From positions 1 to 64,000 of the forward strand of contig SUXC01000001.1 in the NCBI GenBank assembly GCA_015061165.1: DNA of 64,000 nucleotides. Reading direction: 5' to 3'. Below the pieces are notes generated by a model. The model was not told the DNA's origin. It ran no database searches and saw nothing but the letters and a program-made list of their open reading frames with translations. Positions within the stretch are counted from its first letter, which is position 1; each line of letters begins with the position of its first letter. The translations under genes were made by a program, and so were the position numbers. Origin of the DNA: Bacteroidales bacterium (GTDB lineage Bacteria > Bacteroidota > Bacteroidia > Bacteroidales > Paludibacteraceae). Shown here piece after piece: positions 31,301 through 41,900 of this stretch.

Positions 31301-34300
31301 CTGACAACTCTTCTGTAATACCAATCTGTTGTCTCAAACGCTCTGCCAATTCCTCCATACGAGGATGCCCCTCGAATTGAATACGCTCAAGGTTATCCTT
31401 TGCCATCAGATAACGCTCCAAGATGTCTTGTTTAGATGGAGTAAGAACAACGGATAGTCCGCTCTCATTGGTGTAAGAGTCTTTCATTCCCTTCTTCCAT
31501 AGCCCATTCTCTTGCATCTGTTTGCGAATGCTTTTCATAGCCTTATTAAGACGGCGTTGTGGTCCTCTTTCAAAGCGTTTCAGGGCTTGGTCAACGATAC
31601 TTGATGAGTGTTCTAACGCTTCTCGCACATCTTTGTTGTAAGTAATCGGCTGACCTGTAATTGCCTCTATCTCTTTTTGCATGACACGTATGCCATTGGC
31701 TTGGTCAGCAGCGGCATTTACTTTTCGCTGTAGCCAACTCATAGGCTCTGCGTGGGCAGGTTGTTTTTCGGCAGTAAAAATTTGGAACTCAGACTCTCCA
31801 TCGAAGATTGCATCCAAGCGACTCTCATTCCACTCATCTTGTTGCTCCTCTTTTTCTGTCTGCTCAGTATAGTGTTCGCCCTTTATCCAACGGATAATAG
31901 GGTCGGTACATCTAATTTCTCCAGCATCATCACGAACAATATTCATATTATGTAGGTCGCCTACAATGAAATAGCCGTTAGTGTAACTGCTGCTCTCTCC
32001 TTTATGCTCCGACTGAATAGACTCTGACTTCATTTTAGTAAAGCCAAAATCTGCCATAAACGCATCTTTTTCCTCTTGGGTAAGAGGGGTGCTGCTTTGG
32101 CTATTCACATATGGAGTTTCATAGACTACTCTGATGCCATCCTTTCCAGACCTTCGGTCGATGCCAAATCCAATAATGCGTTGCTTGTTGCCATTGAATA
32201 ACCAGTTGTTAAGAACCATGCCTTCAAGGAACTCTTCCATTGTTTCGTAGTAGTTGCTAACTTTCGCTTTTATCACAACACCACGTTCCAAGTCTTGCCA
32301 TACCTCGCTCTCTGCACCAGGCGTTAAACGGTTATCTCTACCGTATTTTGCATCCAATGCTTCCACTACATCCTCTATCCATATACCTTTCTCTTTGGCA
32401 TACGCAATCAGGTCTAACATCATTGCTGTATTAGACCCATCTCTACTTGCTATCTCATTACTGGTTACTTCTCGCCCATCGCGAGCCAACGCGCGTGATT
32501 GGCGGCGGCTTCTTCCCGCGACAATGGTAAGCGTTTCTGCAAGAGTTCGTTGCTCCGCAAGGCCGCTTTGGAGTGCTTCATGTGGGATTCGTTCAAATAC
32601 CAATGGTCGGTTTCCTTGTCGTATATCATCTTCTAAAATATCAGTTAGTTCAGAAATTTTCTGCAAAGATAATACATTTGTACCCCCTTTGTCAAGACCC
32701 TCCTGCATTTTTTTGAATTTTTTATCAAAATTTGTTTCCATCAGGTCCAATATAGGACGACGGATAAACTCCTGTAACTGTGCCTCAAAGTCGTTTTGGC
32801 GAGCGTGAGTCTTCACGCCAAGCCATTCTGCCACTTGCTTCCAGAAAGAGCGTAGAGCGGTTCGTACACGCGCGAGGAGGGCCTTCTTCTCAAAAGTCTC
32901 ATCCATCTTACTCTTGCCATCTTCGTTAATCTGTCCCCAATACTCGCCTGTAAGACGCGCAAGAACCTCTCTGGCAACTGCTTGCTCATCGTTTTTAATA
33001 GGTGCATAGTTAGCATCCTCTAACACCTCACTCCATACGGTTGTCTGTTTGAGTGTAGTGACGATAGTAGCCCAGCGTTTAGGATTAGTCTTCGCAAATA
33101 CATTTGCCCACAAGTGAGTATATTCGTGTACTGGAGTGCTTGGATTCAGTCTGCCGTTGATGACATAGATTTTTCCGTTCTGTGTAAAGCCATAGAGAAT
33201 ACCGCCACTATCTCGCAGTTCCTCGGTTTTGGTTTCGCCTATCATCTCCTCGGCCCGCTCCTCGCTAATCTCTTCAATAGGCACACCAGCTGTCCGCAGG
33301 TAATTTATAGTACGCTTTCCAGCAGCCTCGTTGATACGGATATGACCAATATTGAACTTTAACTTGTCGCGCAACTCGGCAATTTCCTTTCCGATTTCAT
33401 TTGCACGCTCAAGCAACATTTCTGCAACATCATCATTACCTCTTTCGCGGGCAGTGACTAACTGTTCAAAGGTTCGTTTATGCTTCTGCTCCAGTTCCAT
33501 CAACAAGCGCAAATCTTCATTCTCGATGACTTGCTCTTCTGTTTCTACTGTAGCATCATCATTAACCTCATCAGAATTGTCGGCCGTTTGTTCCTGCTCT
33601 TCAATGTTCGCTGCGGGAGTTTCATCAAGTGAATTGTTTTCTTGATATGTAGTTTCTGTAGAATCTGCTTTTTCTTCTACTCGACCAGCAAAATAATCCA
33701 CTACACGAACACCCTTTTTAACACGGCAATTATCATTAACCATTGTTATAAATGCGCGAACCATTTTTGGAAGACTAAGACTGTTGTTTATCTTATCTTC
33801 TTTCTCGGCCATCTGACTCCATACGACTGCGGCTTCTGACATTCGCTTTTTCAAAATATCCTCTACCTCTTCTTTGCTTTCCGCATTCATACCAGCATCA
33901 TGTAGAAACTTATCCATCACACCGATGTATTTTTTATCGCCTACATATATACGATTGAGGTCATTGTCTGTTGTGGAGAATAGGCGAAGCATGTCGCGCA
34001 AAGTATATTCGACCCGACCATTTCCAGAAGCATGCCAGAAGACAACATAGTCCAATATGTCATCTAATGTCTTCGCATTCTTGCGCAATTGTGCATATTC
34101 CTTCTCTCTGTTATCCTCGCTATTGCGGAATGTATGCTTGCCATCCTCATTAGTCAATGCTGATTTCTCAACTTGTATGACACTTGAATGATTCCCTTTC
34201 ATATTTGTCATAACAGGGAGAGTTGCTTCAACAGGGACAAGATTAACAGTCTTGGAGTTTGGATTGCTGCCAAGCATATAATACTTTTCTCCGTTATACA

Positions 34301-37175
34301 TTACCACTTTTTTCTCAACCTCTACCCATTGAGTTTCTTTACCTCCGCGAGTTGTTTGGATGCTACCGCCGTCAAGCGGTATCAATTTTCCGTCTTCTGT
34401 TTTGCGACAGAACCTGTAGATGCTTCCATTTCGATAGTGCATTAGCACGACATCATCAGCACTCAAATCCACTTTTTCTGCATTTTCTTTGTTAAGAATT
34501 TGCATATCTGGATTATTTTTTGTACCTTTGCCGTCAGAAACAGTGTTTTGGAGAGTAGGTGTGTCATTCTCCTTGCCATCTTGGATGGTCTCGGCAGTGT
34601 CCGTCGTATTGTCGAGGACACTGTTTTGTTTTTCAAACGCGGTAAGTAACCAGGTCTTACTTTCATTATTCCAAGTTAGTCTTATCCCTGCTTGATACCG
34701 TTCACTTTCCAGTCTAATGCGATTGTCAGACTTGTAAGTAATGTGCATTTCATTCAAAATACCCTGCAAATCATTCAATACTTCAGGATGGAATTTTAAT
34801 AGTTTTGACAATCCATAACCATCGCTATCTCCTGTTCCTTCATATCCCCAGACCAAATCAATAGGCCCTATTTCAGGGTGGCTTAATGCCCCTGTCGCCT
34901 CTCCTCCTTTTTTGTTAATCAAAAACTCTATTGCCTCTTGGGGCTTACCCACGAACTGATTATATATAGGTCCAAAGTCGCCAATACCTACAGGCATAAT
35001 TTCCGCTTGCTCCTCTACCTTTGGCTGTGCTAACTGCTCCCACATTGCAATCTCTTGGCGGATGCGGTTTTTCTCTACGACACGCTGAGCAGGGACAAGA
35101 CCTTTCTTCTTGCCCACACTCTCTAACTGTGCATTCAATTCCTCTATGGCTGTTTGTACAGTTTCTGCTACGGCTTCCTGACCGCCATTCTCCATTGCAA
35201 ATGCCACCTGTTGCTCAGGAGTCATTTGAGCAAAGTCGGGACTGCCGTCTTCCAATATAGGGTAGGCAGGAACTTCTGCATTCTCCGACGCTTCTACTGC
35301 TGGAGCATCTTCTGCATCGTTGTCTAATGGGTTATCCAATGGATTGTCTAATGAGTTGTCTAATGGAGTCGCATTGTTCAACAAGGCATCCCCGTTCTGT
35401 TTCTCTAAACGCAGGGCATCGTTCAATGCTTCAAGCATATCTTCATGATTGCCAAGGATAATATTACCGCTATTATCTTGTAGATATATCTTACCGCTTG
35501 CATCGAAATCAATGCTTCCATCTTCATTATACACCACCTTTGAACCAGAGAATGAAATCTGCTGAATAACACCATCTACATCTACAGTGACAGGTCTCGC
35601 TACTTCTTTTTTGGTATCGACCTTTTGTGACTTTGTTTGGTCAGTTTCAGCCTCTTGTAGGTCCTCCTTTTCATGTGGCTGATTTTCGTTAGCATTTGTT
35701 TCAACTTTGTTTTTCTGACGAGCGGTTGCTATACCTTGATTGAAACGCTCAATGAGGCTATTGTCCACATCAGTTGCTTCGCCATTTGCTCGTTTTTCTA
35801 CTGCTTCATCCAATAGCGTTAATACCTGCTTACGGCTGACTCCTCTCTCGCTTGCTATTGCATCTATAGTTTCACGGGCAAAATTGGCTTGAGCCTGATG
35901 CTCTGCCTTTTCTTCATCGGTCATATTATTCCACTCATTGCGCGCGTCTATATGACTTTTAACAGTAGCACCAGCCTGCATTCCATGACTCACACTACCC
36001 ATATATCCACCTGCCATAGCACCGCCAATGAAATCATTGACAAGCCCCTTGCCTATATCCCATAAGAAATCAGATATTTCGTATTCTTTCCCATTTTCTG
36101 CCGCTTCTGCTTTGGCCTCTTCGTATGCTTGCTTAAATCCTTCTCCATCTTTATCTATAAGACCGATTGCATACTTAACCAAATCATTGCTAATAGTTGT
36201 AGATACTTCTTCTACACCCTCTCCGAGCAAATCTTTTCCCCATGCAAGAACAACTTTTCCTACATCTTTCAAAGTCTCTTTTCCTCCTCGCTTGGCATAA
36301 TCGCGCAATATACTGCTAATCGCTCCACTTGTTACTTTTCCTTCTATCTTCAAAGGATTAAATTTACTTTCCCAAAATTGTTCCAATACACCTGCTGCGG
36401 TTGATTGTAGCACACGCGCACCTACGCTCATATCAGGGTGCTCAACACTCAATCTATCATACTCGTCAGCAGCTGTTAATGTACCTAATGCGATACGCCC
36501 AGGCACATTCATACCCATCAGCATTTGTGGAGCACTCTCAATGGCAGTAATCATACCCAATTCCAATGCACCACCAATGTTTCCATCTTTAATCAGACCT
36601 GTAAATGTAGCATCTTCGCCAACATTCTTACGCGCCTCTGCTGCGTACTTTCTTTGCTCTTCTTTTAATTGAGTTGTGTAGCGAACGCCTGCGCTCAGTC
36701 GTTCATCTTCTTCGCTGCCGACACCTTCATATACTCGTTCTGCGGCAGCTTGTTTCTCATCTCTGGTGTGAGATGCTTGTTCATGTATTTGTTGCCTATA
36801 ACCAGCATCCGCAGCTATAGCATATGGATTGGCGACTGGAGCAATATCGCCTAACGCGTTCATTTGACTAAGTAAACGAGACCCCGCACTTAGGATAGAG
36901 TTTCCGATAGTCTTCCATAAAGATTGCTTTTCTTCTTTAGGACTCTCTTCTGCATTCTCTATAGGAAAAAACTCTGGAAATTTGGCATTGATTTCATCAA
37001 CACTCTTGTACTTGCCTGAATTATATGTTGCGACATAATCCATAGCTGATTGTACAAGATTGTCGTCTCCTCCAAACTCTGGGAACTTTTCATGCCAAGT
37101 CTTCATGTCATATTGCTTGCCCGCATTTACGGTAGCAATCATGTCGTTGAGTGTCTCTTGTGTTATCTGTGCCAT
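28383..37175 (-). CDS. Giant polyvalent virion protein with protease and kinase-like domains
   Basis: 2930 residues, last gene of the late block. It matches the polyvalent proteins that podovirus-type phages eject with their DNA. Visible modules: a helical N-terminus with hydrophobic stretches (about 195-275 and 340-390); a zincin-type motif HEYTH near residue 1350; and a kinase-like domain (about 1600-1760) with VVIKAK for the Lys and GDLHNMNIV...CTDP near 1740 for the catalytic and metal-binding Asp. Long coiled-coil stretches follow (about 1820-2060), then a region like large polyvalent protein domain 38 (about 2250-2600) with membrane-like helices. Inferred roles: passage through the host envelope and modification of host proteins at entry. 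Confidence 0.8.
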   Translation of the reverse strand: MAQITQETLNDMIATVNAGKQYDMKTWHEKFPEFGGDDNLVQSAMDYVATYNSGKYKSVDEINAKFPEFFPIENAEESPKEEKQSLWKTIGNSILSAGSRLLSQMNALGDIAPVANPYAIAADAGYRQQIHEQASHTRDEKQAAAERVYEGVGSEEDERLSAGVRYTTQLKEEQRKYAAEARKNVGEDATFTGLIKDGNIGGALELGMITAIESAPQMLMGMNVPGRIALGTLTAADEYDRLSVEHPDMSVGARVLQSTAAGVLEQFWESKFNPLKIEGKVTSGAISSILRDYAKRGGKETLKDVGKVVLAWGKDLLGEGVEEVSTTISNDLVKYAIGLIDKDGEGFKQAYEEAKAEAAENGKEYEISDFLWDIGKGLVNDFIGGAMAGGYMGSVSHGMQAGATVKSHIDARNEWNNMTDEEKAEHQAQANFARETIDAIASERGVSRKQVLTLLDEAVEKRANGEATDVDNSLIERFNQGIATARQKNKVETNANENQPHEKEDLQEAETDQTKSQKVDTKKEVARPVTVDVDGVIQQISFSGSKVVYNEDGSIDFDASGKIYLQDNSGNIILGNHEDMLEALNDALRLEKQNGDALLNNATPLDNSLDNPLDNPLDNDAEDAPAVEASENAEVPAYPILEDGSPDFAQMTPEQQVAFAMENGGQEAVAETVQTAIEELNAQLESVGKKKGLVPAQRVVEKNRIRQEIAMWEQLAQPKVEEQAEIMPVGIGDFGPIYNQFVGKPQEAIEFLINKKGGEATGALSHPEIGPIDLVWGYEGTGDSDGYGLSKLLKFHPEVLNDLQGILNEMHITYKSDNRIRLESERYQAGIRLTWNNESKTWLLTAFEKQNSVLDNTTDTAETIQDGKENDTPTLQNTVSDGKGTKNNPDMQILNKENAEKVDLSADDVVLMHYRNGSIYRFCRKTEDGKLIPLDGGSIQTTRGGKETQWVEVEKKVVMYNGEKYYMLGSNPNSKTVNLVPVEATLPVMTNMKGNHSSVIQVEKSALTNEDGKHTFRNSEDNREKEYAQLRKNAKTLDDILDYVVFWHASGNGRVEYTLRDMLRLFSTTDNDLNRIYVGDKKYIGVMDKFLHDAGMNAESKEEVEDILKKRMSEAAVVWSQMAEKEDKINNSLSLPKMVRAFITMVNDNCRVKKGVRVVDYFAGRVEEKADSTETTYQENNSLDETPAANIEEQEQTADNSDEVNDDATVETEEQVIENEDLRLLMELEQKHKRTFEQLVTARERGNDDVAEMLLERANEIGKEIAELRDKLKFNIGHIRINEAAGKRTINYLRTAGVPIEEISEERAEEMIGETKTEELRDSGGILYGFTQNGKIYVINGRLNPSTPVHEYTHLWANVFAKTNPKRWATIVTTLKQTTVWSEVLEDANYAPIKNDEQAVAREVLARLTGEYWGQINEDGKSKMDETFEKKALLARVRTALRSFWKQVAEWLGVKTHARQNDFEAQLQEFIRRPILDLMETNFDKKFKKMQEGLDKGGTNVLSLQKISELTDILEDDIRQGNRPLVFERIPHEALQSGLAEQRTLAETLTIVAGRSRRQSRALARDGREVTSNEIASRDGSNTAMMLDLIAYAKEKGIWIEDVVEALDAKYGRDNRLTPGAESEVWQDLERGVVIKAKVSNYYETMEEFLEGMVLNNWLFNGNKQRIIGFGIDRRSGKDGIRVVYETPYVNSQSSTPLTQEEKDAFMADFGFTKMKSESIQSEHKGESSSYTNGYFIVGDLHNMNIVRDDAGEIRCTDPIIRWIKGEHYTEQTEKEEQQDEWNESRLDAIFDGESEFQIFTAEKQPAHAEPMSWLQRKVNAAADQANGIRVMQKEIEAITGQPITYNKDVREALEHSSSIVDQALKRFERGPQRRLNKAMKSIRKQMQENGLWKKGMKDSYTNESGLSVVLTPSKQDILERYLMAKDNLERIQFEGHPRMEELAERLRQQIGITEELSDEEVLQKYVEYFESKYDNADIRSLWRAVNECTDFSLDWLLKGGLIGQELYDKLKQRRNYVPERDFAQLRTNDEIREEVDNRRRGQRSSQKPIALQKSEGGKSMAADIIANILLTAANSVQVAQENIVKRAMFDMMQEYLDACQQMGYPVPEKVWYLRDGVDEDGNPRYKAQLEKPSAEIIRQNEEVAERIRGLREDLKLFGKNNKALSAHITQLIEEAKKELLIVRKNEAGQASVDVAMLAGEEIPKVVVTVPTEDGGTEQYVMQFPARPEIANALNGVVGTKWEDKLQKTIGSNISALYTVYNPTFFATNLPRDIQWIITKGAAERGVFYPAFFAAEMARPATTILPIVEYVMGMDVDGRKGGGVLSDAFTTDGTIEHEFYQFLNGGGNTGYTQMNNIEKFRKKVDRMTEGSRPVKATMRFLFTEVAPAINEFSELWTRFAVYRATKAMLKSENAIIRKDSPMSDEQIEAEALHDAKNFSTNFNRKGAGGFINFFNSLSMFSNAAIQGVSGAIRTFDSSKKAVRGAVSIMILPAFIGWMCTMLSPDDDEEEYKVPDYMRDNNIIFLDKRCPLSMELIPWYRIGVNYALMQQGRRSKEEVIESIAMGFAEHGLPIPPVVSSAISSSVDWIVNDDNYSTEEQRLVGALTQLMYAQYLGNIHQLEQNKSWSGANLRNEFAQGRPQYLFGQNEAELFRDWSKLNYRLAGGDTNVPQNTKQGSLKPMNEFADINPKELRAYLGAVVPSGWLDIACYAYGIAMGDEEQRGKDKPVANKFLLDADREVFEYTVAKEMKAMVKAYDEKRKSLLGVWEGYSEEEQIKAAQRVNAIASATAGMNNINRRKYVEQEISKNGNDALLEMYLTFGVNLAEDGWDDQRNKGWKKLCDAYTKLNLYSKGVKQGKTEGEFVRDIETETGVNLGENASIDDARRILTATMLSEQMRVKGIEHTMPEIQKQMLNKTWLPATERARQTAK

Positions 37176-37176
37176 A

Positions 37177-38139
37177 CTATCTTACATTTCCAGTTACTAC
37201 TGTTTGTTGTTGAGTTTGTTGTTGCGCCTGCTGCGAACCTTGTTGTGAACCTTTCGGCTTTCTACCATAAGTACCTTGTAATATCGCGATGATATTATCT
37301 TCATGTTCACGATTACCGACCAAGGAGTGGATTGCAACAAGACAAGCGGTAGCAACTTTTGACTTGCTACTTTCAGGTGCATTACTATTTTGGCTGCTAC
37401 TACCAAGCAAATATGCAACTGCCTTCAAGTCATCATTAGCACCTGATTCGGTAGGGAATAGGTTGTTGCTATCAAGGTAGGCATAGAGTTGTCCCATGCG
37501 ACCATCGTATGCGCCAGCTGCAATATCATAATTAGTGCCAGCGAATGGTACCGTGTACACTTTATTATTACCAGAACCTTTCACAGATACGCTATTGCTT
37601 GCTCTTATTTGTGCTGCTTTAATTCGCGCCTCATTGTCTTGGTCTGTCTTCCAACGCTTAAACTCATCGTTCTGGTCGGCAATTTCTTTCCTTGCTTCAA
37701 GTTCTTTTCTTAATCTCTCATCTGCGGCAGCCTGAGCAGCACGCGCCTTGTCTCTATCGGCTTGTTGCTTACGCAGTAAATCAACTCGCGTTCTGTATGC
37801 ATCATATACTTTGCGAGCATCATCATCTAACTTCTCATAATGTTGCTCTACCTTACGAGGGTCAACCCGCGCACCTTCACTTCCTTTTACCAAGTCAAGT
37901 ATCACACTACCCATATCGCCTAATGTACGCATAGCCATCTGGCGTTGCACGCGCTTTTCATCACGCTCCTTATCTGCCTTTGCCTCGGCCAACAGCATTT
38001 GAGTGAGGCGAGCATCAATGTCCGCTTCACTCTCTATCTTTGGGGTAACTCGCTCGGGAGTAACATTTTCTGGTTTTGGAGTAACAATCTCTGAAGGTAA
38101 TTTCTCTTCAGGATTTAGTTTGTCTGTATCTTGTATCAT
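37177..38139 (-). CDS. Internal virion protein, coiled-coil, 320 residues
   Basis: Predominantly helical with a long charged coiled coil (about 45-185, many Lys/Arg/Glu/Ala heptads). The Ser/Gly region resembles a folded unit (about 190-285) and the tail is Gln-rich (about 293-315). It lies 1 base upstream of the polyvalent protein in the same transcript. Position and composition fit an internal core or ejection protein, but there is no family-specific motif. Confidence 0.55.
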   Translation of the reverse strand: MIQDTDKLNPEEKLPSEIVTPKPENVTPERVTPKIESEADIDARLTQMLLAEAKADKERDEKRVQRQMAMRTLGDMGSVILDLVKGSEGARVDPRKVEQHYEKLDDDARKVYDAYRTRVDLLRKQQADRDKARAAQAAADERLRKELEARKEIADQNDEFKRWKTDQDNEARIKAAQIRASNSVSVKGSGNNKVYTVPFAGTNYDIAAGAYDGRMGQLYAYLDSNNLFPTESGANDDLKAVAYLLGSSSQNSNAPESSKSKVATACLVAIHSLVGNREHEDNIIAILQGTYGRKPKGSQQGSQQAQQQTQQQTVVTGNVR

Positions 38140-38151
38140 AGCAATATCGTT

Positions 38152-38928
38152 TTATGCAAAGTTTCCATAATATACACCATTGGGGTCATGTTGGAATATT
38201 CGCCACTCTTCAGGGATAGTGCCTATTGTAGGTGTATTTATATCTGGTGTATATACATGTTGCATTGCAGCATCTGGTTTGACGGCTGGAGCTTTCTTCG
38301 GACCACCATCTATCACTCCTCCAAGGCTTGTCAAACCACCTGCCACTGCATTCGCAGCATTACTTGCTGCTGTTGCGAGTTGATTGCTGCGGTTCATCTC
38401 TATCGCTGACATCTTGGAATTGTGGTCGCGTACACTCTGATAGTACTTACCAAGATTATTTTCATAGTCTTTCAAATAGCCATCTTTGAGCATGCTTGCG
38501 TTACTTGCAATCTGAGCAATACTATCAGCATAGGCCTTATTTAGACCTTCTTCTTTGGCGATTTGCTGTTCTTGCGTTGCACCCAATACAGCACCGCGTG
38601 CCTCGTTTTGATTGCGTTGTGCATCTTGGCGTTCACGTAGCTCGCGCAACATGCCTTGCACTTCAGTTCGCTCCGTCATGTCTTGATGATAGCGTCTATT
38701 GAAGATAGCCTCTTTCTTACGCTTTTCTTCTTCAATCTCCGCGCGATTCTTTTCCTCTTTGCGTCGTGCATCTTTGGCACTCTTTGCTGCCATACCTGCA
38801 CTTGTAGCAGCAGTTGCGGCAGAAATCGCAAGCCCTATCGTTGTCAATATGGCACTTATCCCGAAATCTGCTGTTAGGCAATCCTGCGAATGCTCAATTA
38901 CGCCTAAAATAATACTTAACCAATCCAT
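38152..38928 (-). CDS. Internal virion / ejection protein, 258 residues
   Basis: An N-terminal hydrophobic region (about 22-48, ISAILTTIGLAISAATAATSAGMAA) is followed by a long Lys/Glu/Arg coiled coil and an Asn/Ala-rich middle. This is the architecture of small podovirus internal proteins that line the DNA channel across the host membrane. It is the third of three consecutive internal-protein candidates. Confidence 0.6.
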   Translation of the reverse strand: MDWLSIILGVIEHSQDCLTADFGISAILTTIGLAISAATAATSAGMAAKSAKDARRKEEKNRAEIEEEKRKKEAIFNRRYHQDMTERTEVQGMLRELRERQDAQRNQNEARGAVLGATQEQQIAKEEGLNKAYADSIAQIASNASMLKDGYLKDYENNLGKYYQSVRDHNSKMSAIEMNRSNQLATAASNAANAVAGGLTSLGGVIDGGPKKAPAVKPDAAMQHVYTPDINTPTIGTIPEEWRIFQHDPNGVYYGNFA

Positions 38929-38931
38929 TTT

Positions 38932-41900
38932 TTATTTCAATTTATTGTTATACTTTACATCACTTGTTATCTCCAAACCATCTATATGGCTGTCTTGCGA
39001 GAGAGTTGCTGCGAATACAATCATCAGATACCGCACACTAACACGATGCGTTCTACACCCAATATCGTGAAAGCGATTACTTGACAATAACTTTTCTTCT
39101 GCACCTATAGGTGTCCAATGATTGCCGTCAAGGCTACCGAAGACATACAATCCAGCAAAGTGTATTTTAGGAGCGATTGTGATAGAGTCTTCTTTTTGTA
39201 TGCTACCCAATTGCTGTAACCCAATGTTGCTCAATTCAACCTTTTCGCCATCTTCTGTTTCCCATTGCCAAGAAGAAGTTTTCTTTTCAATTGTTACACC
39301 ATCCTTATTGGTATGAAGAGTTATTCTTTCTCGAAACCTATAATTTAATACCACATCTTTGCCTGCACAATAATCTGCGAGTGTTGCCGCATCAATTATC
39401 TCAAACTGATTGTTGTTTTCGGAAGTAATAACTGTATCATCATTTGTTTTTTCAAATGCTCCTCGAAGCACAACACGGTAAGCTGATTTCAAATGAGTGC
39501 TGTTCAACTTAATAGGTCTCGTTTGTAATAAGCATTGCACATTGTCAAGTCCAGTAAGATAATCGAACTGCACAGCAACGATATTATCATTAACTGTCGT
39601 TATCTTATATTTCGTACCATCAGTGGCCTCTGTTGCAACTGTTAGTCCCATATCAGCCAACTGCTCTGTAGTAAATGTTCTCTTTCCTTTTACCCATTTA
39701 CCATCTTGCATAGTGAGCGTTAATTTTCCTGCCCCAAGCATTGTGCTAATAGCAGTAGTATTTGCAACTCCTACCTTTTTGCTCATCTCAACATCAACAA
39801 GGCTATTTTTAAGAGAGGTAAAGTAATTTTTCTTCTGCTTATTATTCAGCATATTGCCAACGCTACTCAAGCCAACCGCTTTCAATATAGCCTCTTCTTC
39901 ATCAGACAAATTGAGTGAGCCATAATCAACTCCGCTTGCAGCAACCACTTTTTCTCTTTCTGCTTGCAACATCGCAATCTCAGATTGTAGGGCTGTTTGT
40001 TGCTCCGTTATATTTGATAAGATAGCGTCCTTTGTTGTATTACTCTCCTCAAATATACTATCATTTGTTGCTTCATATTCTAATGCACTTGCATTCAAAG
40101 AAACAATCTGTGACTCCTTGTATGAGATTTCGGTATCAATATCAGCCAATTTATCTGTTATCGACTGCCTTATTTGAGCAACCAAATGTTGTCTTAACAA
40201 CTCATCAGCATCTATACGCTTCCTCATATCGGAAAAAGTAATCCATTCTTTATGCGTCTTTGTGATGACATTTCCATCAACAGTCTCAGTTATGGTTACT
40301 TCTTCCTCGATAGAAACATCACTTTCATTCTTTGGCATAATCCAAAATGTCTGCTTTGGGAAGTCATTATCATCAAACATTATCTGCTGCTCCAGTTTGG
40401 TTACAGTCCATGTTCCCAACTCAATCATATATGAATACGGCATGTTGCGATTATATATCACAACTGAATTGATGGCGTGTAGGAATCGAATATGCGTTCC
40501 ACCTCTTACTCCATCATGTTTCTCTTCATCGCTATACGCGTTGATGTAATCAAGAAAATCCTCATATGAAATATCATCTATCAATTTGACTATCTTCTTG
40601 TGGGTTATCGCATTTCTGTACATCTCAAGCCCTACGGATTTCTCAGGTAAATTCCATGGCTTACCATTTACTTGCAATACAACAGGCTTTACGCCATCGA
40701 TAGTAACCATATGCAATCCATATTCCGTTGGAAATAAAATAGCTCCATCAATCTCACAAATGCCATTGGGATTTGTACATACTAATCTACTCAATGGAGA
40801 TTGTATGTTGTATGCTCCTGCACCAGTAGCATCAACATCAAGGGTATAAATTCCATCTGTTGAGAAAATAACAAGCGGGTACTTTCCGTAGTTATCTTGA
40901 CTCAACCCCATCGTCATACGGGCCAGAGCCATTATCTCTCCGTTACCAATTTTGTAGCTTTTATCTACCTCGAACTCTATCAATCCTGGTTTGCTAACTC
41001 GAATTTCATTTTTGCCATACGCATTGCTGTCACTCTCAATCTTAGTAGAACGAAATGCTCCATCATAATCGGTCAACGACACTTCGCGCATTTCGATGTC
41101 AATAGGTTTAAGTGAAGTGTTGATATATGCACTTGCGATATTGCCAAGCTCAATAGGAGTATAGTCTTTACTTCCAATGTAGAATTTGTTATTTATCTTC
41201 GCTCGCTTTACCACTCGAATGTTTTTCGCTTTTATATCCGGGTGGCTAATCAGCGGATTGATGGCAGGACAATTACTTTCAAATTGAGTTGTTGTAAGAC
41301 TACCATTGTTGTCACGAACCTCAATAGAGTATTCGTATTGAACACTATCTTCAGGAACGCGATATTGTCCTCCTCCGTAATAGTACTGCAAACAACTATA
41401 AGGAAGCCTATGTACTAAACTCTTTTGGAAATTGAATACATGAAGTCGCTCGTTATAACCGAAGATGCCGCCAGTAACAATGCTCACTGGCTGCATATCA
41501 CTTATTTTTAGCATAGTGTCAGACCCTTGAACCATTCGGTCTGTCCTCAATATCCCCCCGCTTAAATCCAAGTCCACCCATTGATTGGACTTTAAGTCTG
41601 CGAGTTGAATTTCCTTAACCTTATACAAACCTGCTATGTCCACTATGCTTTGGCGTATCTCTTTATCACTCTTCATTTCTGGCATAAAGCTACCACCACA
41701 TGCAGACTTATTCATTTTATAATTGCCATTACATGTTTTTTCGCAAAAGAAAAATCCGTCATATTTGTCTTTTTTGTCACCAGAATAATTGCTTTTCATC
41801 ATGATGCCCACATCATCATTATGTTTGTATGGGCTGATTATAGGAGAAATGAATATACACAATCTGTCAATTTCATCTTTATATTCTTCAAGAATATCCC

